Assembly: GCA_905220665.1 (NCBI GenBank)
Contig: CAJNAR010000011.1
Coordinates: 310,001 to 374,000 of the forward strand
Direction of reading: 5' to 3'
Source: Albugo candida
Taxonomy: Eukaryota > Oomycota > Peronosporomycetes > Albuginales > Albuginaceae
DNA: 64,000 bases
Positions 45,393 to 57,293 of the stretch are shown one piece after another (the stretch's first letter is position 1; every line of letters begins with the position of its first letter). The translations under genes and the position numbers were made by a program. The notes under the pieces were generated by a model that saw only the letters and a program-made list of their open reading frames with translations, ran no database searches and had not been told where the DNA came from.

Positions 45393-47948
45393 ATGGCTAC
45401 CCATAGCAACCACGCAACGTCAAAACCTGTGCCGGAATATCGCTTTCATTGTGGTACTTCAGTGCGTAATGCTATCGAATGTCTGCTTCAAAATGACTCG
45501 GAAAGCGCGCTTGTGTATGCTTTGGTTCACGATCCCGAATTTCGATTCGCTTTTGCCATTTTAAAGGTTTGCACTCTATTTTGCTGTGAAAATGATCAGC
45601 GGAACTGATTGAGATACAGGTACCAACAGAAGACAAAGACCACGATGTCATCATCAAAGCACTTGTTCACATATTTGAGCCATACGAAGAGGAATTTCAT
45701 CGATTCATGCGAGCTCTGATGGTGAAAGAAATGGTGGAAACGAAAAATTGGAATGATCTTTTTCGAGCGAAATCGGCAGTCACAGTGGTACGATTCCAAG
45801 CACTGAGAGACTCACGGAGGACTCATTCTTTGTCTATAGCTTGTACGAGAATACACATATCAAGCCGGAAACTCCTTTTTGTATCAGGCACTTCATTCCA
45901 GCATCGAAGTTTTATGGGATGTACAAGCTGTCACATTTGAAGTGAATCCACATCTCGTGATAACTCAAGTCCGATGCGATAATAAAGAGAATGCTAACAA
46001 TCGCCAATACCTGGAAGAAATATTGCGAAAGAATCGACGACAACTCCATCGTCATGCCCAGCAAACATTTGACAAGATCCTTGCAGCAGCTTCCTGCTTC
46101 CCGCCTCGAATTGCAAAGCTATACAGCATCCTACATCAAGAAATGATGCGAATCATGCTGGAAGAACGTAAACGATCACTGAGTTCTGTAATGAATGGAA
46201 AACGATCCGATTCGGTCACTTCTAATGAAGACGCCAATGATACTGATGACGAATCCACCAGTGGAAGACGTCGTGTGCTTTCGATCGATGTCCCAGAACG
46301 AAGATCATTCAGCGATCGAACTTTTTCCTTCTCTGATTGTGAATTTCTTATCACCGAAGAAGACGCACAAGATGAAGTGATGATCCATCTCGGAGGCTTT
46401 GTGTTTCTACGTTATATTTGTCCAGCTTTATTGATGCCACACAAGTTTGACTTGACGCCGGACAAACAAATCCCATCCAAAGCTATGCGACGAAACCTCG
46501 TTCTGATTGCAAAGATACTCCAATCGTTGGCAAGTGCAGTGGAATATGCGGCTCATGAGTCGTACATGTTGCCATTCAACGCGTTTCTATCAGCCAACCG
46601 AAGTCGATTGATCCAGTTTTATCATGATGTGCTCGATATTGCGAAAGAGAAAACATCCAACAAGGAAAAGGACAAATTTGGCTGGACTCGATCGAGTATG
46701 TGTAGCAACACCAGCACGGTCGACGATGACTTTGAAGAACCAGCAGGAGACGTAGATTTGGTTACTTGTTTTCGAGCGAGTATCTCCAAAAACCTCGATG
46801 ATATTGCACGAGATATGGAGCAAGAGCATATCAAACTCGAAGATCAACGAAGAAGAGCTGTTGGTGCACCTGTGACGAGTATCGTAGCGCAGCGACAGAT
46901 GCGTCAGCGACGAGCACGAGCACGAAAGCAAGGAGATGGGGAGGGAGATTCAAAGGAAATTGATCCAGATGAAGGATTAGATAATGCAGCACCTCCCTCC
47001 TCGAAATCTTTCGGAGTGGAAGATCTCGAACAACTGGTCCAACACCAAAAGAAATACGAAGCCAAAGTGAAAGCCAATTTCAAGCCATCCAGAGAAGGTC
47101 TCGAATTACTTTTGAATGTGAATGATGAGCAGCAAGGAAACGAATGGAAGCGATACAAGACGCATAAAACTGCGATACAAGTCTTCCGAAGAACTCCCTC
47201 TGCAAACGGATTCGTTGAGATGAAAGCATGTATCATCATCAAGGCCTCTTCTCATCAAGTATTCCGATATCTACGCTCATTGGAAACCATGTCTGAATGG
47301 GACGGTCGTGCCTCCAACATTGAGAAAGTCGAGCCTGTGAGCAGTTCTTCTGTGCTTTTGTATCGCTCGCATTCCAAATTCTCATTATGGCCTTCATGGC
47401 TGGTAAAGCCGAGAGATTCATGCGATCTCCACACATTTGTTTCCGATACTGGTCGACCTCAAACATTTGCTGTGGTCATGGAATCCGTCCCAAATCCTGA
47501 TTATCCCGAGCTCAAAGGCGTCGTCCGCATGTCATACGCAACTGGAGGCCTTTTAATGGAGTCGTGTACCGGTCCGTTCGACTCCTGTCCAGCTTCACGT
47601 CCGACCCACCACATCGACCTTGATGAGGTTCTGGAGCAATTTGAGCAAGAACCTGCAAACGACAATGGCAACTATCGAAATAGTATCCTCGAAAGCCTTC
47701 TCCCTCCGTGCGAAGAAGATGTGACACCAACTACGCGCCTCACGTGCGTCGTTCGCGCGGATTTCAAGGTACGAACGAATTTTGGGTATCATTTTATTTA
47801 TGATTATGACGTATTTATATGTTATTTATAGGGCTCACTTCCAAGATCACTTGCGGAGGGAATATGTTATCGCCAAGTTTTGAGTGTGGAGTCTGTTAAA
47901 AAGCATGTAGAAGCCGAATTGAGTCACACACGATCGCAATGGGTATAG
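45393..47948 (+). CDS. RasGAP-START domain protein
   Basis: Four exons (45393-45566, 45620-45787, 45840-47768, 47832-47948) with introns of 53, 52 and 63 nt give about 795 aa. The RasGAP domain (about residues 30-400) keeps the arginine-finger context WNDLFRAKSA (compare TLFRATTLAS in p120GAP) and the FLR block FVFLRYICPALLMPHKFDL, then RNLVLIAKILQSLAS. It is interrupted by a Ser/acidic insert of about 60 residues (MNGKRSDSVTSNEDANDTDD). A basic/acidic linker follows. Then comes a START lipid-binding domain (about 555-790: VEMKACIIIKASSHQVFRYL, MSEWDGRASNIEKVE, GVVRMSYATGGLLMES, with the final helix SLPRSLAEGICYRQVL). It probably accelerates GTP hydrolysis on a Ras-like GTPase at a membrane, with START as a lipid sensor; the lipid is unknown. 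Confidence 0.85.
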
Positions 47949-49021
47949 ACCATTACGGAATGTATTCTATCTATTCAATTTCCAATTCATAGTTTATAGT
48001 ATAAGTGAGATTCAGTAGATTATAAAACCAGCGCGATGAATGGGATCCTTATCCTTACTTACAGTGCGTAACAGTATCAAGTCTGTATATTGGGGTGAAT
48101 GAATACTCTGTGTGCTTTGTATCTCGACCAAAGTCTCATCTAACGACTTTTCTCGAACCATTTGAACTCTCAGGCAACAAACGTATCGATGGAGTGGATC
48201 CATTGATACGTTGTCGCATTAGCGCGAATGATTGTAAGTTTGGAAAAGAAAAGTTGAATGAAAAAAAGCCGACATTAGCATTCATCGAACGTAATATTTG
48301 GGCTGTGCAAAATGCGACAGAACCGCTAGGAAGCAGTCTAAAGAGCTTTCACGACGGCACATCGCGCTGTAGTAGTCCTTTGATGTAATCTCTCATAAGT
48401 AGATCAGCAAAGCACGTTTGGTTGGATCCGGTGAGCTATGTGGATATGAAACCATGTAGAAAATATTACTGAATACGCAATGACCGAATGAGAAAGGGAT
48501 GTGAAAGCTTGAGAGAAATCAGACGCGAGTATTAGTACACAGTTTACCATTCAATTCAGATGTGCGCCAAGCTGAGAGCAAGATCGTTCTATGACGTAAA
48601 GTTACCTTTTTGAGAGAAATTGAGCTTGTAAAGCAGAAGTCTGTTCACGCATACAGATGCATACGACATGAAGAAATTCGCCCGGATGATCAAGGACGAA
48701 AGAATCCACTGCATGGAGCCCCTAACTTGTTGATTGTATTTGGAAAAACTCGAATTGCTAACAGGAAACGCATCAGTCTCTGGCTGAGTCGTCATGGGCT
48801 ACGAATGAGAAAAGATGAAGATAGGAGAGCTTAAGGTCTAATTGTCGGCACGATGAATCGGAATGTGAGCATTTCCAAGTATAATTGACAATAAATACCG
48901 TGTCTGTCGAGTACCGACTTGCAGCCTTTCAAAAGCATTGTAATCGCACCTGTACGTTACGCAAATGCACGCAAATACCACACTAGTGCTATAAGTATCT
49001 TAAAGCGTCAAATATGATACA
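47949..49021. other. Intergenic, no gene supported
   Basis: This 1.07-kb stretch includes open frames of 97 codons (48095-48388) and 74 codons (48610-48834) on the plus strand, neither recognisable. A near-perfect 13-bp stem (ACGTATCGATGGA at 48180-48192 and TCCATTGATACGT at 48198-48210, one G/T mismatch) lies inside the first. Confidence 0.45.
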
Positions 49022-52000
49022 ATGACATCGTCGGTTGACAGCCAAATAATCATTCACAAACTAACGCAATACATCCGCTTCAAAAGTGACAGTGGAACGT
49101 CAATCAAAGATGTATTCCGCGATATTCAGCGCGATCACTCAACGGAATTGGAAAGCGCAGATTTCAATTTCTTCCTGCAAAAGACAGGAATCATCAAATG
49201 TCCTCACACAGACCTATTGGCCAGCTCCCTGCATGCGGAAGCTCAAGAGCTCATATCCAAACAATCCATGAAGCTAGAACATTGTATGTCTGTTATTTCT
49301 GGGCGCCAATCGTCAACAATTACGATGAGTGAATTCTGCTCCTTTTTTGCCCGGCAATTGCGATCAAAAACGAGCTCTAGTGCTTACGATAAGCCCCAGC
49401 ATCCAAGAACCCTCATTGATTCTCCAACAATCAGTAGAGCGAGTATGAGGCGAAAAAGAAAGCCAACGTCGATCGCACCTCTCGAATCGCTCAACACGTT
49501 GGCAGAGATTGAAGCGAATAAAATCAGCGGGCCAAAACATTCGCCGCGCGAGAGTTCTCTTCTCTCCCAAACCGATTTTGCACACTCGAATCCGCTTTCG
49601 GAAGCGAAATTTCCGTGGAGAGTGTTCCACATCGACTCTTCTACGACTTTACCCTACGCAATTCTCCATTCTGATGACATACTGCGGCGAGATAATGACA
49701 CTTTGCAATTTCTGAACGATTTCGAGACCACTCCACTCGACAGACAAAGTATGAGTATCGGTTCACCATTTGCATAGACATATGGCAAACGATCGAATCC
49801 ATCAGATCGTTTCTTGCTCCTCTATTGTCGCGTTTCCCCGGTGGAAAAATCCTTATTTGCGGCTTTCCCACGCAGAGAGATTCATCTTTGTATGCAGCGA
49901 CGGAGGATGTACTCGCATCTTGGTATGCTAAATTGCTTATCCATCTCATGGACACCCCAAGAGAATGGCTCGTTCAGCCGAAAGACGGAACTGGTCGAGT
50001 CAATCAATACTTGATAGGAGTTGGCTCGGGCGCTGCAGTCGTAATTGCGTTACTTACTAAAGTCAGTGTCAAAGAGTTCACTTCGCTTCGCGTTTTCGTT
50101 GGAGCGTTGAGTGCTGCTATGGTCGTGAATTGGAGCTTTGGAACGTCTGAGTGTAAAGTAGCATCAACTATCGCAATTCAGAAGCGTTCTGAAGAGCCAA
50201 CGCATCTCCACACACTACACTTTTCTTCGTGGCCGCACTTCCTACCGCTTGTCATTGTGCACGGGGAAAAGAATTCTGTCGTTCCACCCAAAGAAGTGCA
50301 CCATTTCATCAGAAAGGTAAAGTACAAGGAATCACAATTGGATGCGTGCATTTCGAACGCTTGGCGTATGTCGAAGCTTTGTGATGATTCAATAAGGCCG
50401 CCTGCGGACCTCTTTCTCCACATTTCATGGCTTCCATGCGGTCATAAAGCGCTGGAAGAGTGTCCGAACGAAATGTATGATCTCTTCGTCAAGCTCATTC
50501 ACCTCGACAAAGAGCAGACATTTCAAGAGGGAGATACAGAACACGCAGCAAAGCATTGCTTCATGGAGACTACAGATGATGAAATAGAGCAGGATATCGT
50601 CTTGGAGCCTCGTGTCGTTGATCTGATGCAGAAAAATGGAATTAAATGGGTGCAACAAGAACTTTACAATCGCGGTGCTGACGGAAGAGGCTCAACTGAC
50701 AAAATCCTTTTGCTTTATCAGCGGATATTAAGGTCGGAAGAAGATTCTCGTACAAGTGCTGATGCCAATGAAAGAATACGTTCCGAGAAATGCTTTCAGA
50801 GACAAGCTAATCGAGCGATGCGCTTGGAGGAAGTATCAATGCGAATACAAATGAGAAAACGTGTTGAAGTCGAAAAGAGTCGCAAGCAATATCAATCAGA
50901 CGTGAATGTAATGCGTGCATATGTAAATGAAAGAACAATGCAACAACGACTGAAAAAGGAAAGAGAAGAGATGTCGATTGAAGATGCGGTAGCAGCGCGA
51001 ATGCGTCGTGAATGGAAGATTGAGGACCGCCATAAAGCTTCGAATGCGCTTGCAGTCGCTCAAATGAGAGAAATTCAATTGGATAGACACCACAAGCAAA
51101 TGGAAGTAATACAATTAGAAGATGAGAAGAAAATTCTTGGACTTCAGTACGCACAGCGAAGGATCCCGCTCGAGGCACAATTTACGTATCAAAAACGCCT
51201 GAGTCAGCTCGGTAGGCTGAAGCCACCTGACGCTCCAAACACAATCAACTGCCTCCCTGATATTGAGGCGTTATCACTACGTGCTGAAGCGCTGATCGAA
51301 GCTTTCGATCAGTTGCAACATGCGATCAAAGAACACGTCACGTTGAAGATAAATGTGATAGAACGTCTTAATCTGACGCATACAAACACGCCAAAGATTT
51401 CTAAGACAAAGAAAACGGTTGAGATGCACTCGTACCTGAGCCAAGTACAGGCGCATGAAAAGGAGGTGTCTTTAATCGATTTGGTGTTAAGGAAAATCAA
51501 TATCGCTATCTGTGAGACCAAACATGCAGCCGATACGATGACAAACCTCCTCAAACAAGGATTAAAAGTGTGCGATTTCTCTATTACAAACGTGAAAAGC
51601 GATTGTAGAAATGTCGAGAATGAGAGACATATACTCTCTCTGCAGAAGGACTCAACTTACGCCAAGATCGAGATGCTTGAAGATGAGTATTGGCGCTGTG
51701 TGCGATGTGATGCGAATTTCTTCGATTCCGTCACCAGAAGTCATGGATCATGTCAACGCTTTGGTCGACGAGCATTGCTAAAGCAGCTGGAAAGTGATAT
51801 CGAGCTCGAAAAAGGTGTTTTGGCTGATCTTAACATGACAATGGAGACCCAATGGCGTCAAATTATGGAAAAGGAGAAGCGGAGGGAGACATGGCGTGAT
51901 AAAAGGACACTTCTTGAAGAATGCTTGGATAAAACTGAGAAACGTTTGAGATGTCCGCATCTTCCCGGGACCGTAATGGGAGCTAAAGAAGGAATGCCTG

Positions 52001-55000
52001 GAAGACATGGAGGAAGCCTGGCAGAACAAATTCGATGTAAGCCACATGCTCACCGAAACCTCGAGGAGAGGCAGTGGCTGGCATTGGATTACAAGCTTTA
52101 TCCAGTGTATTACCGCAGCTGCATGGATGCACCTTCACTGGAGCTCATACAGAACCATGAAAACTACAGTTTCAAATCATTTGGGTTTACATTCACTGTC
52201 CAGGAGCTCAGAAGAATTGCTTCGCTTCCATCACTTCCAAATCTTGCGACGGCGTTTTTAAAGTGTCCAAAAGAGCTTCACGCTCATTATCTACTTTACA
52301 AATTTACACATGAAGATGGAGAAGTTTCCAACTCCGAGGCAGAGCGCTTTATCAAAGCTTCTTCATCGAGTAGGCCGATTTATCATATAGCGAGATCACT
52401 TGATATGCTAGAACGAATCCTTAAGGAGACGACGGAGCAGCCAAATACTTTGCGATATGCTGCTGGCCATCGAGTGATTTATACGAAATATGTCACAAAA
52501 ATGACGTTGCTGAAATTTACAAACATACAGCTGCAGCCACGCCAAATTGTCACTCACAGCTTCGATCTCTCTTCTCAAGACAGAGGGAATGCAGCATTGG
52601 ACCTCACTGTGACGATTTTGTTTCATGGACATTTCGCTAAGAATACGTACGAAAATGGAAGAATAGTGGCCATGTTGCAAGTGATTCCTGGTGGAGAAGG
52701 GAGAAAGTCTGATGAGGGTAAGGAGCGAGCGGATGAGCCGATGTCTATTGGAAAATGCTCGTCGAAAGATATAACTCTTTCCACAGTGGATACAATGGGA
52801 AAGCTTATTATACGTTACGATCCCATCACCAAGCCGCTTTATGATGCTTATGGGACAATCTATCAGGTTGTTGTGGGAGCACCATTGCTGATCACGTATT
52901 CTGTTGAGATTGAGATCAGTGAAGCTCCTTATGCCGATAAAGCTCTGGTACTCGAGCAAGAGGCTTTCCATTCCTTTCAGAGGCAGACTCCGTTGTTGAA
53001 TGAAGCAATTGAAAAGCTATTAGTGAGCGTCATGCTGCTACAATGTAAAGAAAAGTATTCGAGAAAGCTCCTCGCAATTAGCGAAAAGGAGGTTTTTGCT
53101 GCAGAAATGGCCGTGTTGAACGAACAGAACGCTGACGAGATTGCTGATGCGCGAGTGAGTCGACTCAAAGCGGCTCAATTGGAAGTCTCTTTCATAAAAG
53201 CATGCTTTCTGTACATAAAACGAGAAGAACAATTGAAGGACATTGATGATCTTATGCGTAATGAGATTCGTAGGCTCGCTAAGCTTCAATTCCAACGAAA
53301 AGCTTTGGAGGGTGCTATTCATGAATATCAGTTGTATCTGCCATCTGTAGCGACTTTCTTGAACGGGAAGGAGGTAACAGGCCTTGACTGCGATCATCAC
53401 GCAGAATCGGACACAGTGAAATACGCTCACGGGACTGAGACCGGTACAAAAATAATGAGACGAAAATATGAACGAGCACAGGAACGACTGACTGAGAAAC
53501 TTGACCGGGATCGCGATGCTTCTTTGACTCGCCAGACTCTGCAAACGGAAAACTTGAAAGCTCAGATATATCAGAATTTAAAGCCGGAGCTTCTGAAGCT
53601 TTTAGAGCAGCAATTACGGCATTGCAAAGAGGACCCGACCTTCGATCCTTTCGACTGGAAGAGCATTACTGAAGTAAATGCAGTGTCTTTAGTGCTCGAT
53701 GATGGTTCGAATGAGATTGAGTCACGTTGTCGCAAAGTTTACTGCGAAATGCAGCGCTGTAAAGAGTTTGAAGGACTCGGATTCATCGATTCCAAAGTTT
53801 TTAACGATCTGCCACACCGCTTCCCAGTCGATGTACTTGGCATTGAATTGGAAAAAGAATTGGATCAGCTGATTGAGTCACAGCTTCGACGTCATGAGAA
53901 CGAATGGCTTCAAGTGTTTGTGCGGTCTGAAGAGCAAAATGGCAAGTCGCTTAGAGGCACAACTCAAAGCGCTGTATCCTCTAAAATGGCTCCCAACACA
54001 GACACAAAAGACCACAGTATGCGATTGGATGAGGAAACACGACCCCAAGGCGATGAAAAGCCGAGAGCTACGAAGAAAAGACTCGAGAGAAATGACAGGA
54101 TGACTCAACTTGGCTTCGTCCCTTTCAATGACAAAGATTCAGACTGTCTTGCCTGTCGAAATGCTCCATGTCAATGGAAAGGCTACAAATCCGATTTGAA
54201 AGCCCATATGAGCCGCCGAATTCAAATTCTTGTCGATGAACGGAATCGAATTTCACCATTTGAGAAAACTTTCACTGTTTCTTCACGTGTTTGCATCAGT
54301 GCAATAAAGCAATATTATCGACGCGATAACATTGCAAACCTTTCGGAGAAGCCTACCGCCTCCATGCGTCAGTGCGATCTTCTCATTGAGCTTCAGTCTG
54401 AAATCAAAGTACTGGAACAACATCTTTTACTTCACGAAATAGACAGTGAATTCCACGCAAGCTTCCAACCACTTCGAGACGAAGTCACAGGGAAGAGCAG
54501 TAACTATTTCGTAACTCGTGCTTTACATGGATTCCCTCAAGCCCAAGAACAAAAAACAGCTCAAAAAGCGCTTGCTCGCGAGCATTCCGCATTAGTGGCT
54601 TCATTTATCACTCAAGAAGTTCTAGACGACATTCTCCAAGATATGCTGGACGGCTGGATCTTTGGCGAGTACATGCATCCTTCCGCTCTCGGCGTATCGT
54701 CCTTAAATGCTCAAAGTCCATTCAGTCTTTTGGATATACAATATTCCACAGCCAGAAATGATAATGATCCACCCAAAATCTCTGAGAATGGAATGCGAGT
54801 CTCTTCGCCTAAAGCATTGGAAGAATACGTTCCAAAGGAATGGGACGCAGTGCATCGACGTGAGCAACTAAAATTGGTGCAACCTGGATCTCGAAGGGAG
54901 AAATCGCTCATTGAGATAGAACAGAACCTGAAGTTTGGGCTCTTTTATCTCGTATTTATGCGCTTTCGAGCTGTCGCATTACTAAACAAACAGAAGCGCT

Positions 55001-55215
55001 TATGGACGGATCCTTTTGAATTAAAAACCAATTTGAAGAATGAATGCGAACATAGTGGAAGGAGTAATTCGAGAAACGAAAGGCTACAAAAAAAGCAAAA
55101 GGCAGCACATCGCGCTCACCTTTTCGCTGAAACACGTCGAGCGAAACGCGAATTGGGTGCAGTCCAATGCATTCAGCGTGTATACCGCAAGCACCGCAAA
55201 TTTCTACCTCAATGA
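49022..55215 (+). CDS. Giant coiled-coil protein with C-terminal IQ motif
   Basis: Two open frames (49022-49777 and about 49778-55215) appear to be one gene. Removing a 29-nt GT-AG segment (49749-49777) joins them in phase to about 2054 aa, and the second frame has no ATG until 49949 although its preceding ~60 codons look coding (IWQTIESIRSFLAPLLSRFP). If they are separate genes, the first encodes 251 aa. The family is not recognised. The N-terminal ~110 residues resemble two degenerate EF-hands (IKDVFRDIQRDHSTELESAD; SSTITMSEFCSFFA). Long Glu/Lys/Arg coiled coils occupy about 550-770 and parts of 1300-1500. A globular segment lies near 990-1270 (VIYTKYVTKMTLLKFTNIQL). The C-terminus holds one IQ calmodulin-binding motif (AVQCIQRVYRKHRK). 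A cytoskeletal or flagellar scaffold is plausible but unproven. Confidence 0.75.
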
Positions 55216-55293
55216 AGTTCACTAACACGCACACTACACGACAATTTGTATGGACGCGAAGTACAGCACATCGCATAATAGTAGCCGCTGCCT

Positions 55294-55631
55294 ATGAGTC
55301 ACGGACATCGCGTTGGATCAACCAGCTACGTGTGGGGTTATGTGCTCGTTCTGGCAGCTGCGAGCTTCTTCATCATCAGCATGTAGGTGAAAATCTCTGT
55401 TCCCACTCTGTACTGCGTGTCTAATCTCCTCCATACAGGTACCTGATGATATTTTCCAAATTATTTTGGTGGTGGGATAGTAGTGCTACAATGCCCGCGA
55501 TACAGTCGCCTCTCATCCAAGCAATTGAGCGCGATATATATTACTGTTATCTCCTACCGCTCACAATCCCTATAACAATTATTGCGTGTTATGCGAACTG
55601 GGTGGGACTCAAATTCTTTCGCCATAATTAG
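55294..55631 (+). CDS. PIGY: PIG-Y, subunit of GPI-GlcNAc transferase
   Basis: Two exons (55294-55382, 55439-55631) with a 56-nt intron (GTAGGT...ATACAG) give 93 aa. The C-terminus YYCYLLPLTIPITIIACYAN followed by WVGLKFFRHN aligns with human PIG-Y, which ends LLPITIPVYVFF...WMGIKLFRHN. There are two hydrophobic segments: VWGYVLVLAASFFIISM in exon 1, and the one above. PIG-Y sits in the ER membrane with PIG-A, which starts GPI-anchor synthesis by transferring GlcNAc to phosphatidylinositol. The gene is short and would be missed without the intron. It lies 78 bp after the giant coiled-coil gene on the same strand. Confidence 0.85.
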
Positions 55632-55660
55632 CAAATCGTAAACTAACGTCTGCATACTAA

Positions 55661-57220
55661 CTAATCGATACGCGGTATCTCACCGCTGGTCCACTCCACC
55701 GACGCTGTCGACCAACGGGTTCGAATCACATCATCAAGCGTGCTTTCTCCTGGTTTTCCGCTATGGACCATACTCTGATGCTTCAAAGGCACAGCCTTAC
55801 CGATGAAATCTTGCATATCATTGAATTTCACGGTGCATTCACAAAGTCCTGTGGAATTTGAGCGTAAAGTGGTTTTCCACCCATTGTAGTGGTACAATTG
55901 AACGATTGTCTCAATCTCATTTGGCGCAGAGTCTGCGGCTGGAGTAACTGGGAAGGATTCCTCGGTAGCGCCAATGACCCCAGCGTCGAACTGCGCCTGT
56001 AACTCGCGAGCAAGCTGCGAATCGGAGCGATTTCGAGGTTCTGATGATGAGCACGTGGCATCCAAAGCCTTGTTGAAGTCGCCAGTATGCAAAAGAATGG
56101 AAATCACTTTCCAAAATTCATCCCACACAATGATTCCAGAACCCGCCAATTCCAATCGATTTTGAAGACGAGACATTGCGACCAAGTCTTTGCGAATTGT
56201 TTCCTGGATATGAAGTTTTTCCACAATATTTGGTAATTTGGTCACTTCCACAAAACCACTTTCCATAGCATCAAATTCCTGAAAAGTACGACGAACGCGT
56301 TCGAATAGAGTTTGTGACTCGGAAGCATTACAAATGGATTCATCCAGGCCAAAGAGAATGGTGAAGTGAGAAGAGCTTCCCACGACCCAAACGGGATACT
56401 GAGGGCATTTGTAAAAACTACCGACTTCACAATACCGCAGAGCCTCTAATTGTGTCAAGTACCCGATTCTAGCTTTTTCCGATACTCCACGTAATGACAT
56501 ACCTGAATCTCCAAGCGGGATGGACCCATCAAATACATTGGAAGTCGCTTTCCCGGTCAGTAGCAAGTTCACCAATTCTTGCGTACAGTGTCCATACGCT
56601 CCGGTCAATGTGCTTTGTGAATCATCCATCTCGTTTCGTATCTGATCGATCCCCTTTGTCAGAATGACGCTGTAAATGAAATGCACAACACCTCGAGCAG
56701 CTGTGAATGTTTGAATATGTGATAAAAGCACATTTTGTACGTCTTTTGCGGGGAAGGAAATCACACTGATTGTATTCTCTTCACATCGACTTGGAACCGC
56801 TATTTGTATCATTGTAGCGGGTGAGCTGTCCCCGCTGCACCGTTCTAAAATGGAAGCCAATGCGCACACTAAAAGCTTTTGACGGCTTTCAGAGGAAATT
56901 GGAGAGCTCAGTGAAACAAGCGCTTCTTCTTGTGAGCCTCTACCGCTGTCTTTTTGCTGTAAGAAGAGGAAATGGCACAGGATCTCAGCTTGTACAACTG
57001 CCAAGACACCGCACGGCCCTCCATGAGTCTGTAGCAATCCTAATGAGAAGGATATATCGTTCTGTGCGTCCGCTTCCGCTGCTTCTTTTGTGTAGACGAG
57101 TCCTTGTTGATACCACCTTGCATAATCTTCATTTTGAGCTTCAGCATTGACTTCATTCGGCCACAATAAGCGATCAAGTTGAGCCAACATCGCACGAGAT
57201 AAAGCCGCTTCCGATTCCAT
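55661..57220 (-). CDS. MINDY-family (K48-linkage type) deubiquitinase
   Basis: Intronless protein of 519 aa. The catalytic block SFSLGLLQTHGGPCGVLAVV holds the nucleophile Cys70 in the GGPCGVLA motif of MINDY-3/-4 (FAM188, DUF4205). The catalytic-His block reads YPVWVVGSSSHFTILFGLDE (about 273-292). After it, FDAMESGFVEVTKLPNIVEK resembles an EF-hand-like loop as in MINDY-3. The C-terminus ...TRWSTASVEWTSGEIPRID has the family's closing pattern. These enzymes trim K48-linked polyubiquitin chains, moderating proteasomal targeting. MINDY-3 is the closest fit from the inserted EF-hand-like region. The start at 57220 is an ATG. It is convergent with PIG-Y (stops 29 bp apart). Confidence 0.88.
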   Translation of the reverse strand: MESEAALSRAMLAQLDRLLWPNEVNAEAQNEDYARWYQQGLVYTKEAAEADAQNDISFSLGLLQTHGGPCGVLAVVQAEILCHFLFLQQKDSGRGSQEEALVSLSSPISSESRQKLLVCALASILERCSGDSSPATMIQIAVPSRCEENTISVISFPAKDVQNVLLSHIQTFTAARGVVHFIYSVILTKGIDQIRNEMDDSQSTLTGAYGHCTQELVNLLLTGKATSNVFDGSIPLGDSGMSLRGVSEKARIGYLTQLEALRYCEVGSFYKCPQYPVWVVGSSSHFTILFGLDESICNASESQTLFERVRRTFQEFDAMESGFVEVTKLPNIVEKLHIQETIRKDLVAMSRLQNRLELAGSGIIVWDEFWKVISILLHTGDFNKALDATCSSSEPRNRSDSQLARELQAQFDAGVIGATEESFPVTPAADSAPNEIETIVQLYHYNGWKTTLRSNSTGLCECTVKFNDMQDFIGKAVPLKHQSMVHSGKPGESTLDDVIRTRWSTASVEWTSGEIPRID

Positions 57221-57293
57221 TTTTAACTATTTCATTCGCTAAAATATTTTATTTTCAACCAATCGGTATCTCCCAATTCTGTATCTGGAAGAA
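57221..57293. promoter_or_regulatory. 73-bp bidirectional promoter
   Basis: Only 73 bp separate the divergent start codons of the MINDY gene (-) and the REX exonuclease gene (+). The sequence is AT-rich with a TTCATTC motif near 57231 that loosely recalls oomycete initiator elements. The assignment is by geometry. Confidence 0.5.

Noticed and set aside
48095..48388. 97-codon plus-strand frame after RasGAP-START
   Set aside because: No homology or motif recognised, contains a hairpin, and lies in a low-coding interval; kept only as a note in the intergenic entry.
52408..52971. 187-codon minus-strand frame inside the giant coiled-coil gene
   Set aside because: Shadow frame; the plus-strand frame is continuous for over 1800 codons.
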